A DNA stretch of 12,839 bases, taken from an uncultured Planctomycetaceae bacterium (GTDB taxonomy: Bacteria; Planctomycetota; Planctomycetia; Pirellulales; Pirellulaceae). The DNA lies in the NCBI GenBank assembly GCA_937967755.1, contig CALBTA010000503.1:1-12839 (forward strand), written 5' to 3'. A program made the translations under genes and the position numbers. Under the pieces are notes generated by a model, which made no database searches, was not told where the DNA came from, and saw nothing but the letters and a program-made list of their open reading frames with translations. Positions 6,415 through 12,839 of the stretch are shown one piece after another; position 1 is the first letter of the stretch, and each line of letters starts with the position of its first letter.

Positions 6415-7515
6415 TCAATCAACAATCGGTGTTTTTTCGTAAGAACCCAGCACTTCGAGGCGAACCGCCTTTTTGCCAAGCGCCTCGACCGCCCGCTTCA
6501 CCTTGGTTTCCGCTTCGTGCCCTTCTAGCTCGACGAAGAACAAGTACTCGCTGGGTAAATCGGGGATGGGGAATGATTCAATCCAGGTCAGGTTCAGCCG
6601 GTTTCTTTTGAATAGGTTCATCGCGTCGGCCAGTGCGCCCGGTTGATGAGCGACCTGGAACATCAGCGCCGTCTTGTCGTTCTTGGTGCGGGGGCTGGGC
6701 TCGTTGCCGATCACTGCGAAGCGGGTGACGTTGTTCGGGTTATCTTCAATGTTTGCCGCGATGACGGCCAGGCCGTAATTCACAGCCGCTTGCCGGCTGG
6801 CCACGGCCGCGGCCCCGCGCTTGTTCGCGGCCAGTTCCGCGGCGGCGGTCGTGCTGGCTGTTTCATGCAACTGCGCGTGCGACAGGTGCTTCGCCAACCA
6901 ATCACGGCATTGCGAAATCGCTTGCGGCTTGCTGTAAACATCGGTGACCCCCGCGCGATCACACTGCCCCAGCAGGTTGTGGTGAATCCGCAGTTGCACC
7001 TCTCCGCAAATTCGGGCAGGCGTGCGGGCGAACATATTCAGCGTGTCGGCGATGCGGCCGTCGGTCGAGTTTTCCATTGGAACTAGCCCAAAGTCAGCCC
7101 GGCCGCCAATGACTTCCTCGAACACGGCGGCGATCGTTCCGACGGGAATCAACTCGGCCGATTGCCCAAAGCGCTGCACCGCTGCGCTGTGGCTGTAGCT
7201 GAACTCCGGCCCGAGATAGGCGGCGCGCGTCGGCGCGTCGAGAGCGCGGCAGCCGCTGATGACTTCGCGAAAAACCGAGCGCACGACTTCGTTACTCAAC
7301 GGCCCCTTGTTCGCCTTCGCCAGCGCCGCATGGATTTTGTTTTCACGCTGGGGGTCATACGGCGAATCTTCCCCCGCCCGTTTCGCCCTCGCGATCTGCT
7401 CGGTCAGCGCGGCCCGCTCGTTGATCCGCGCCAACACTTGCTTGTCGATCTTGTCGACCTCGCGGCGAAGTTGGTTGACGGTGGGCTTTTCGGAGGAGGA
7501 ACGATTCTTAGCCAC
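6415..7515 (-). CDS. pheA: Bifunctional chorismate mutase / prephenate dehydratase (P-protein)
   Basis: The 366-residue protein converts chorismate to prephenate and then to phenylpyruvate in phenylalanine synthesis. A chorismate mutase (AroQ-type) helix bundle spans about 14-92: LRREVDKIDKQVLARINERAALTEQIARAK, then YDPQRENKI. The prephenate dehydratase domain spans about 97-272, with YLGPEFSYSHSAA (100-112), VPMENSTDGRI (145-155) and the catalytic TRF (264-266). The ACT domain spans about 283-358, with GAL (293-295) and ESFP (313-316) where phenylalanine-binding enzymes usually have ESRP. The start codon is GTG (7515-7513), with a TGGAA-type ribosome-binding sequence about 8 nt upstream; no better ATG lies nearby. 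It heads the minus-strand cluster and is divergent from dnaK across 364 bases. Confidence 0.95.
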   Translation of the reverse strand: MAKNRSSSEKPTVNQLRREVDKIDKQVLARINERAALTEQIARAKRAGEDSPYDPQRENKIHAALAKANKGPLSNEVVRSVFREVISGCRALDAPTRAAYLGPEFSYSHSAAVQRFGQSAELIPVGTIAAVFEEVIGGRADFGLVPMENSTDGRIADTLNMFARTPARICGEVQLRIHHNLLGQCDRAGVTDVYSKPQAISQCRDWLAKHLSHAQLHETASTTAAAELAANKRGAAAVASRQAAVNYGLAVIAANIEDNPNNVTRFAVIGNEPSPRTKNDKTALMFQVAHQPGALADAMNLFKRNRLNLTWIESFPIPDLPSEYLFFVELEGHEAETKVKRAVEALGKKAVRLEVLGSYEKTPIVD

Positions 7516-7556
7516 TCAATTTTTCCACGCAGAGGTTTCAAGGGCTGGACGGACTA

Positions 7557-7571
7557 CTGCCAAAATGGCAG
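7557..7571. promoter_or_regulatory. Perfect dyad CTGCCA-AAA-TGGCAG (candidate regulator site 1)
   Basis: Six-base arms are exact reverse complements around AAA. The dyad lies 42-56 bases before the pheA start and about 170 bases upstream of the sigma-54-like element for dnaK. A degenerate copy lies 56 bases downstream (centre to centre). It could be an enhancer-type site for dnaK or an operator for pheA. It is too short to prefer a terminator reading. Confidence 0.45.
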
Positions 7572-7612
7572 ACCGCCCGCCCGCCGGAACTGGCCAACCA
7601 TCCAATTATGCA

Positions 7613-7627
7613 GTGTCAGAATGGCAT
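7613..7627. promoter_or_regulatory. Degenerate second dyad TGTCA-GAA-TGGCA (candidate regulator site 2)
   Basis: The core TGTCA-N3-TGGCA (7614-7626) matches the perfect dyad at 7557-7571 in 9 of its 10 arm bases and keeps the 3-base spacer. Such repetition supports a protein-binding role, but two short sites in one gap are weak statistical evidence. Confidence 0.35.
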
Positions 7628-7678
7628 ACGAACCCAGTCGAGCCGACAATCGACTTGCCTTAAACGCCCACCCTATAC

Positions 7679-7707
7679 CGTAAGTTGTTGGTATATAACA
7701 ACTTACG
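7679..7707. promoter_or_regulatory. Perfect 11-7-11 palindrome CGTAAGTTGTT-N7-AACAACTTACG
   Basis: The arms 7679-7689 and 7697-7707 are exact reverse complements around GGTATAT. It sits almost midway between the pheA and dnaK start codons (about 170 bases from each) and 27 bases upstream of the sigma-54-like element. The spacing and AT-rich centre suit a dimeric regulator operator; a hairpin in a leader transcript is the alternative. It matches no operator I know by sequence. Confidence 0.6.
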
Positions 7708-7733
7708 TTCGCATCGCTCAGCTGGCACGATTT

Positions 7734-7750
7734 CCGGCACGGTCTTTGCA
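7734..7750 (+). promoter_or_regulatory. Sigma-54-type -24/-12 promoter candidate facing dnaK
   Basis: The bases CCGGCACGGTCTTTGCA match the RpoN consensus YTGGCACGRNNNTTGCW at every specified position except the T of TGG. GG (7736-7737) and GC (7748-7749) are separated by exactly 10 bases, as required. The predicted transcript start is near 7760, giving a leader of about 120 bases before the dnaK ATG. Sigma-54 promoters need an upstream activator, and three dyads lie upstream. Use of this site is inferred. Confidence 0.5.
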
Positions 7751-7767
7751 ATAAGAATTTCGCAAAC

Positions 7768-7796
7768 TAAGCAGGGGGCGGCAAGTCCCCAGCTTA
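7768..7796 (+). other. Leader hairpin in the predicted dnaK 5' UTR
   Basis: TAAGCAGGGG (7768-7777) and CCCCAGCTTA (7787-7796) pair at 9 of 10 positions with a 9-base loop. It begins just downstream of the start predicted from the sigma-54-like site and ends about 70 bases before the dnaK Shine-Dalgarno. It does not sequester that Shine-Dalgarno, so a simple thermosensor is not supported; a 5' stabilising role is possible. Confidence 0.4.
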
Positions 7797-7879
7797 TTCG
7801 ACGAATCAATCCCAGCAACCCAACGAGGGCTGCTCGAAATCAACCGCTGCGGCGGTAACGCAATCCAAGGAGAAATCAC

Positions 7880-9814
7880 ATGGCAGCAGGTGAAAAAATT
7901 ATCGGTATCGATCTCGGCACGACGAACTCGGTCGTCGCGGTGATGGAAGGCAGCGAGCCGAAGGTCATCCCCAACGCCAACGGCAACCGGCTAACACCTA
8001 GCGTTGTCGCGCTGACTGACAAGGGCGAAACGCTGGTGGGCGACCTGGCAAAGAACCAGCGCGTCACGAACCCGACGAAGACGATCTATTCCATCAAGCG
8101 CTTTATGGGCCGGCGTCATAGCGAAGTCAGCGCCGAAGAGAAGATGATTCCCTACGAAGTCGTCGGCGGGGCGAATGAGTTCGTCAAGGTGAAAGCGGGC
8201 GATCAGGAATTCACCCCGCAGGAGATTTCAGCGAAGGTACTTCGCGCGCTGAAAGAAGCGGCCGAATCTTACCTGGGCCACAAGGTCAACAAGGCGGTCA
8301 TCACCGTGCCGGCTTACTTCAACGACTCGCAGCGCCAAGCGACCAAAGACGCCGGTGCGATTGCCGGATTGGAAGTCGCCAGAATTATCAACGAACCGAC
8401 CGCGGCGGCGCTCGCTTACGGTTTGGGCAGCAAGAAGAACGAGAAGATCGCCGTCTTCGATCTCGGCGGCGGCACGTTTGATATTTCGATCCTGGAAGTC
8501 GTTCCGCCCAGCGGAGAAGAGGGGGACGACAAGACGGTCTTTGAAGTGATCAGCACCAACGGCGATACGCACTTGGGTGGTGACGATTTCGACGACGTAC
8601 TGATCAACCACGTCGCCGATTCTTATGAAAAGGACTACAGTATCGATCTGCGTAAAGACACGATGGCCCTGCAGCGCCTGCAAGAGGCGTGCGAAAAGGC
8701 GAAGCGTGAACTTTCCACGCTGGCGCAGACTGATATCAACCTGCCGTTCATCGTCGTGCCGGAATCGGGTCCGAAGCACTTGCAAATGACAATCACCCGC
8801 GCCGAATTCGAGCGGCTGGCGGACGAGTTGTTCGACCGCATTCGCGGCCCGGTAAGAAAGGCGCTGGAAGACGCGAAGATGAAGACCGGCGACATTGACG
8901 AGGTCGTGTTGGTCGGCGGCTCGACGCGTATCCCCAAAGTGCAGGAGATGTGCAAGGAACTGTTCGGAAAAGACCCACACAAGGGCGTGAACCCGGATGA
9001 AGTGGTCGCGGTCGGCGCGGCGATTCAAGGTAGCGTACTCTCCGGCGACCGGACCGACGTGCTGCTGCTGGACGTAACGCCGCTGTCGCTGGGCATCGAA
9101 ACTTTGGGCGGCGTGTTCACCAAGCTGGTTGAACGCAACACCACGATTCCCGCCGAGCGGAAGAATACCTTCAGTACCGCGGAGAACAACCAATCGGCCG
9201 TGACGGTGCGCGTCTTCCAAGGCGAACGGGCCATGGCGGCCGACAACCGCCTGCTGGGCGAGTTCAACTTGGAAGGCATCCCGCCGGCCCCGCGCGGCAT
9301 GCCGCAGATCGAAGTGAAATTCGACATCGATCAAAACGGCATCCTCAATGTTTCCGCGAAGGATCTCGGCACGGGCACGGAGCAAACCGTGACCATCAAA
9401 GAGGGCACGGCCCTGGCCGAAGACGCGATCGAAAAGATGCGCAAAGACGCCGAGTTGCACGCTGATGAAGACAAGCAAAAGCGTGAACTGGCCGAGCTGC
9501 GCAACCAGGCGGAGCAGATGTCGTTCCAGCTTGAAAAGCTGATCTCCGAGAACGCCGACAAAATCGGCGACGCCGACAAAGCCCCGCTGGAAGCCGCGAT
9601 CGAGAAGACTCGCGAAGCGGCCAAGGGCGAAGACGTGGCGGCGCTCAAGTCGGCCATCGGCGAACTGGAGCAAGCCTCGCACGCGGTCAGCAAGGTGCTG
9701 TACGAAAGCTCGCAGTCCGCTGGCGGTGATACGTCGGCAGATGCGCCGAAGGGCGAAGCCGCAAACACGGAAGGCGACGATGCCATCGACGCCGAGTTCG
9801 AAGTCAAGGAATAG
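7880..9814 (+). CDS. dnaK: Molecular chaperone DnaK (Hsp70)
   Basis: DnaK is the cytoplasmic ATP-driven Hsp70 that binds exposed hydrophobic segments with DnaJ and GrpE. The 644 residues match the usual length. The nucleotide-binding domain has [15 protein letters not shown] (7-21), the second Hsp70 signature [14 protein letters not shown] (192-205) and the third [15 protein letters not shown] (342-356). The interdomain linker VLLLDV (394-399) is intact. The substrate-binding beta domain is about 400-505 and the helical lid about 510-605, with [10 protein letters not shown] (522-531). A Gly/Ala/Ser-rich tail ends in [11 protein letters not shown], like other bacterial DnaKs. The ATG is preceded by AAGGAG with a 7-nt spacer. 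grpE and dnaJ are not adjacent, so this is a stand-alone gene, possibly one of several hsp70 paralogues. Regulation may involve the sigma-54-like site at 7734-7750. Confidence 0.98.
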   Translation: MAAGEKIIGIDLGTTNSVVAVMEGSEPKVIPNANGNRLTPSVVALTDKGETLVGDLAKNQRVTNPTKTIYSIKRFMGRRHSEVSAEEKMIPYEVVGGANEFVKVKAGDQEFTPQEISAKVLRALKEAAESYLGHKVNKAVITVPAYFNDSQRQATKDAGAIAGLEVARIINEPTAAALAYGLGSKKNEKIAVFDLGGGTFDISILEVVPPSGEEGDDKTVFEVISTNGDTHLGGDDFDDVLINHVADSYEKDYSIDLRKDTMALQRLQEACEKAKRELSTLAQTDINLPFIVVPESGPKHLQMTITRAEFERLADELFDRIRGPVRKALEDAKMKTGDIDEVVLVGGSTRIPKVQEMCKELFGKDPHKGVNPDEVVAVGAAIQGSVLSGDRTDVLLLDVTPLSLGIETLGGVFTKLVERNTTIPAERKNTFSTAENNQSAVTVRVFQGERAMAADNRLLGEFNLEGIPPAPRGMPQIEVKFDIDQNGILNVSAKDLGTGTEQTVTIKEGTALAEDAIEKMRKDAELHADEDKQKRELAELRNQAEQMSFQLEKLISENADKIGDADKAPLEAAIEKTREAAKGEDVAALKSAIGELEQASHAVSKVLYESSQSAGGDTSADAPKGEAANTEGDDAIDAEFEVKE

Positions 9815-9825
9815 CTTCGTGTGTC

Positions 9826-9845
9826 GGAAGTCTCGAGAGACTTTC
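9826..9845. terminator. Small hairpin in the dnaK / hybrid kinase convergent gap
   Basis: AAGTCTC (9828-9834) and GAGACTT (9837-9843) are exact reverse complements, extended by a G-T and a G-C pair to 9826/9845. A realistic fold opens the innermost bases to a CGAG loop. It fills the middle of the 44-base gap between two convergent stop codons, which suggests a shared terminator, although no T-run follows. Confidence 0.45.
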
Positions 9846-9858
9846 GCTACCAAAGCGA

Positions 9859-12839
9859 TCAGCCCATTTCCGCAAAGGGTTGCAGCGTTTGCTGCAGCTC
9901 TCGCACGGCTTGTTCCAATTCGTCAAGTTTGGTATCTGGGCTCGCCTCGGCGGCGAGTGAACCATCGGCTGCTGTCAGTTCCAACTGTTCAGCCAGCCGG
10001 TGGGCGTCGGTTTCGCCGTAGTAGCGAACGCTGCCCTTGAGCGCGTGTGCCGCAATTCGCATCGCGTTCATGTCGGCTTTGCCCGCTGCGGTGCGCAAGT
10101 CGCTTAACAACTTGGGTGATTCGTCCAGGAATGCCCGGACAACGATCTGCAAAAGTTCATCATCTCCGCCCAGCGCCTCCCGCGCAGTACTGATATCGAA
10201 GCGGCTCTTCGCGGGTGGCGAATTGTCGGAATTTACGGTCTCATTGTCAGTCGGGGCTGGTCGTGTGGTTGAGCCGTTGTTCGGAAGCACATTCGGCAGC
10301 GGCGGAAGCGCGCGGCCATCGACAACTCGGGCGATCGCGTCCATCAGATCGCGCTTGCGAATCGGCTTTGTCACGTAGTCATTCATTCCGGCGTCGAGGC
10401 AACGCTGGCGGTCTCCCTGCATGGCGTGAGCGGTCAGAGCGATGATCGGAATAGCAACATCCGCTTGGCTTTTCGCTTCCATTTCGCGAATTCGCTGGGT
10501 GGCTTGAAATCCGTCCATCTCGGGCATTTCGACGTCCATTAGAATCAGGTCGAAGGCATCGGAGCCGAACTTCTCCACGGCGGCGAGACCGTTTACCGCG
10601 AACTTGGCGGTATGGCCCCACTTCGTTAGCAGAATTTCTAGCAACATCCGATTTGCCTCGCCGTCCTCGGCGACCAAAATTCGCTGCCGTGAAATCACCG
10701 GCAGGTTCTCATCCTTAATTTCGATGTCTTCGCTTGAAACTGGTTGCTGAGAACCGAGACACTTGGAAAGCTCGTCGATTAACTCCGACTGCTTGACCGG
10801 CTTCATCAAGCACGCCGCGACACCTAGCTGCTTGCGAATCGCCGCATCACCCGGCCGCTCGCCGGAGGTCAGCATGATTATTTCGGGCTGGTCGATGGCC
10901 GCCAACTCTCGAATTTTGGCGACCAGTTCTAAGCCGTCCATCTCCGGCATATGCAAATCGGTCAAGACGAGCTGGTACGGTTGATTTCCCCTGTGCGCCC
11001 TCTCAATACGATGAAGCGCGCTTTCCGCGCTAAACACAGACGTGCACTGTACGCCGAACGGGCGGAGAAGTTCTGAGACGATTTGGCAGTTCGTCTTGTT
11101 GTCATCCACGACCAAGATGCGAACGCCAGCAACGTCCAGCAGCGCGGCCGGCTGAAAGCTTGCGGAATCTTCCGCAACTTTCACGGGCAGCGTGAAACTA
11201 AACGTACTGCCCTCGCCTTCGCGGCTCTCTGCGGAAATCTCCCCACCCATCAATTCAACCAGTTGCTTGCTAATGGTCAGCCCCAGCCCCGTTCCGCCGA
11301 AGTTGCGCGTCGTGGAATTATCTGCCTGAGTGAATGAGTCGAAAACGCGCTCGATCCGGTCGGGCGGAATACCGATGCCCGTGTCCCGAATGGAAAAACG
11401 CAGCTTCGCGCTGTTATCCACCACGGGCGATTGCAAGCTGACATCCAGCAGCACTTCCCCTTCGGAAGTAAATTTGATGGCGTTGCCCACGAGGTTGATG
11501 ATGATCTGCCGTAACCGGGCGACATCGCCGACGACTCCGTTAGGAACGTTGACCGCCACCCGGCACGCGATTTCCAACCCCTTGCGATGAGCGCGGAAGG
11601 CGAACACCTTCATGGTGTCGCCTAGCGCTTCGCGCAAGTTGAATGGATGCGTTTCCAACTCCACCCGGCCGGCTTCGATTCTGGAAAAGTCCAAAATTTC
11701 GTTGATGATGATCATCAAGTGCTCGGCCGATTCCATCACCGTTTGCAAGTAGCTGCGTTGCGTTTCGTCGATCTCCGTGTCGAGCATCAGTTCCGACATG
11801 CCCAGCACTGCGTTCATGGGGGTACGGATTTCGTGGCTCATGTTGGCCAGGAAGTCGCTCTGAGCGCGGCTGGCGGCTTCGGCCGCTTCCTTGGCGACGT
11901 GCAACTGCTTTTCGGCATCTTTCCGCTGCGAGATGTCGCGGACGAATGCGTTAAAGCGAACCTCTCTTTTGGATTTCAAAGGGTTAATGTTCAGCTCGAC
12001 CGGAATCTCTCGGCCATCTTTGTGCAGCGCAGTTACCTCGATGGTGTTTCCCAACACAGGCCCTTCACCGGTCGTCAGGTATCGCTGCAGGCCTGTCGTG
12101 TGCGCGTCGCGAAGCTTTTCGGGGACCAACAACGACGCCACAGTCTGGCCGATCGCTTCTTCGCTCGTCCAGCCGAATGTCGATTCGGCAGCGGGGTTCC
12201 AGTCAACGATGGTGCCATTGTCGTCCATGGCGACGAATGCGTCGGTGGCCGTCTCAATAACCCGCCTCGTGCGCTCCGTCTGCCGAACGTTCTCGTCCTG
12301 AGCGACCGCCAGTTCCGCGGTGCGTTGTTCGACGCGGTGCTCCAACTCTTCTTGCGATTTCCGCAAGTTAGTGATCATCGTATTGAACGCGGCGGCCAAA
12401 GCACCGATTTCATCGCGTGAATGGATCGAAACCAGCGAGGAAAGATCTCCATCGGCGGCTACCTTGGCTTGATCCGTCAATTTCGCAAGTGGGCTGGAGA
12501 TCCGGCGAGACAGCACGACGGCGGCGACCACTCCGCACAACAGCAATCCGGCATTCAGAAGTAACAGCCAGTTGCGCAACCTCTTCACCGGCGCAAGGAC
12601 CTCATTCACGTCGGACTTGGCGACCATGCCGAACTTGCGAAACTTCGGATCCTGGTAGGCCACGGGCGCGAAAATTGCATAGACTTCTTCGTCACGGTAA
12701 TCGGTCGCCTGAACAAACCCCGAATCCCCCGCGATGCCGCTGACCATAGCGGCAACCTGCCCGCGGCTAGTGGTTGTGGTCTGGCCTCCGCGCGCCGGGA
12801 AAAGGTAGTGCACTGTGTCACCTTCGGAGTAGCCGACCA
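9859..12839 (-). CDS. BarA-like hybrid sensor histidine kinase (dCache-TM-HAMP-PAS-HisKA-HATPase-REC-REC-HPt), 5' partial
   Basis: The frame is open to the right edge. The first possible start inside the window is a GTG (12813) without support, so the true N terminus, with the first membrane helix, is outside. Residues are numbered from that GTG. Visible domains: the end of an extracytoplasmic dCache-like sensor (1-80), a TM helix (about 82-102), HAMP (about 103-155), a coiled coil (about 150-185), PAS (about 182-298), HisKA with phospho-acceptor His327 in NMSHEIRTP, and HATPase (N box NLVGNAIKF 440-448, DTGIGI 477-482, GGTGLGL 506-512). REC1 has Asp570/Asp571, phospho-acceptor Asp619 and Lys671. 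REC2 has Glu716/Asp717, Asp760 and Lys816. HPt has His923 in AAHALKGS. All key residues of the His-Asp-Asp-His relay are present. The final output regulator is not in the window. The PAS could bind a ligand or cofactor; none can be named. Confidence 0.94.
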   Translation of the reverse strand, partial: VGYSEGDTVHYLFPARGGQTTTTSRGQVAAMVSGIAGDSGFVQATDYRDEEVYAIFAPVAYQDPKFRKFGMVAKSDVNEVLAPVKRLRNWLLLLNAGLLLCGVVAAVVLSRRISSPLAKLTDQAKVAADGDLSSLVSIHSRDEIGALAAAFNTMITNLRKSQEELEHRVEQRTAELAVAQDENVRQTERTRRVIETATDAFVAMDDNGTIVDWNPAAESTFGWTSEEAIGQTVASLLVPEKLRDAHTTGLQRYLTTGEGPVLGNTIEVTALHKDGREIPVELNINPLKSKREVRFNAFVRDISQRKDAEKQLHVAKEAAEAASRAQSDFLANMSHEIRTPMNAVLGMSELMLDTEIDETQRSYLQTVMESAEHLMIIINEILDFSRIEAGRVELETHPFNLREALGDTMKVFAFRAHRKGLEIACRVAVNVPNGVVGDVARLRQIIINLVGNAIKFTSEGEVLLDVSLQSPVVDNSAKLRFSIRDTGIGIPPDRIERVFDSFTQADNSTTRNFGGTGLGLTISKQLVELMGGEISAESREGEGSTFSFTLPVKVAEDSASFQPAALLDVAGVRILVVDDNKTNCQIVSELLRPFGVQCTSVFSAESALHRIERAHRGNQPYQLVLTDLHMPEMDGLELVAKIRELAAIDQPEIIMLTSGERPGDAAIRKQLGVAACLMKPVKQSELIDELSKCLGSQQPVSSEDIEIKDENLPVISRQRILVAEDGEANRMLLEILLTKWGHTAKFAVNGLAAVEKFGSDAFDLILMDVEMPEMDGFQATQRIREMEAKSQADVAIPIIALTAHAMQGDRQRCLDAGMNDYVTKPIRKRDLMDAIARVVDGRALPPLPNVLPNNGSTTRPAPTDNETVNSDNSPPAKSRFDISTAREALGGDDELLQIVVRAFLDESPKLLSDLRTAAGKADMNAMRIAAHALKGSVRYYGETDAHRLAEQLELTAADGSLAAEASPDTKLDELEQAVRELQQTLQPFAEMG

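Larger units (their letters stand above)
7516..7879. other. Divergent regulatory region between pheA and dnaK
   Basis: These 364 bases carry no credible gene. They contain, from left to right, two TGCCA-N3-TGGCA-type dyads, an 11-7-11 palindrome, a sigma-54-like -24/-12 element facing dnaK, and two leader hairpins (7768-7796, and ACCGC/GCGGT at 7843-7856). The dnaK Shine-Dalgarno AAGGAG is at 7867-7872. No CIRCE (TTAGCACTC-N9-GAGTGCTAA) and no HAIR (CTTGAGT-N7-ACTCAAG) element is present. I found no clear sigma-70 promoter for pheA. Confidence 0.7.

Noticed and set aside
7507..7516. CIRCE-like word TTAGCCACTC near the pheA start
   Set aside because: It has an inserted base relative to TTAGCACTC and no GAGTGCTAA partner nine bases away.
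7722..7738. Second sigma-54-like element starting CTGGCACGA
   Set aside because: The -24 half is perfect but the required GC at the -12 position reads GG; the overlapping element at 7734-7750 fits better.
8228..9853. Minus-strand 541-codon open frame opposite dnaK
   Set aside because: It is a long shadow of a highly codon-biased gene; the product has no recognisable domain and dnaK is unmistakable.
11647..12420. Plus-strand 257-codon open frame opposite the hybrid kinase
   Set aside because: It is antisense to the HAMP, PAS and HisKA coding sequence and has no motif or start signal.
12811..12813. GTG as start of the hybrid kinase
   Set aside because: The frame continues upstream to the window edge, and the sensor domain would be cut in half; the true start is outside.
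1..12839. Search for tRNA, rRNA, CRISPR repeats, transposase genes and defence systems
   Set aside because: Nothing seen: all long frames are accounted for by the genes listed and no regularly spaced direct repeats occur.

Overview
The window looks like chromosomal DNA of a planctomycete, probably of the Pirellulales. The evidence is family content: a secreted Cys-rich protein resembling the BBP7-type beta-barrel proteins of that phylum, a DUF1559 (H-X9-DG) protein with an N-terminal zinc ribbon, and a thioredoxin-like/CxxCH/PDZ fusion. There are also long leaders and few canonical U-tract terminators. I see no rRNA, tRNA, CRISPR array, IS element or phage gene. Most of the window is housekeeping sequence, and the least ordinary parts are in the gaps between genes.

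Left part (1-4355). A minus-strand gene for a signal-peptide, Cys-rich outer-membrane protein runs off the left edge. Its reading frame is broken by one in-frame TAG, after which the same frame stays open to the edge. A 308-base divergent gap leads to ettA (ABC-F translation factor, plus strand). Next come a near-perfect 20-base inverted repeat and an exported protein with thioredoxin-like, CxxCH haem-motif and two PDZ segments.

Middle part (4454-7515). A stack of small inverted repeats separates that gene from a minus-strand cluster transcribed in the order pheA, KDPG-type aldolase, a 91-aa zinc-ribbon/one-TM protein, then a zinc-ribbon/TM/DUF1559 protein. Gaps are 9, 47 and 31 bases. A strong hairpin immediately after the aldolase stop may split the cluster into a metabolic pair and an envelope pair. 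The two zinc-ribbon proteins begin with clearly related sequence.

Right part (7516-12839). A 364-base divergent region between pheA and dnaK holds a very good sigma-54-type -24/-12 match facing dnaK. Upstream of it are two copies of a TGCCA-N3-TGGCA-type dyad and an 11-7-11 perfect palindrome; downstream is a leader hairpin. I read this as a possible enhancer-dependent dnaK promoter, which is an inference. dnaK is complete and has no grpE or dnaJ beside it. It converges, across a 44-base gap with a small hairpin, on a large BarA-like hybrid histidine kinase (dCache remnant, TM, HAMP, PAS, HisKA, HATPase, REC, REC, HPt) that runs off the right edge.

How the genes work together: EttA (ribosome energy sensing), DnaK (folding) and the hybrid kinase (signal relay) fit a general stress and growth-control theme, but nothing in the sequence shows that they are functionally linked.
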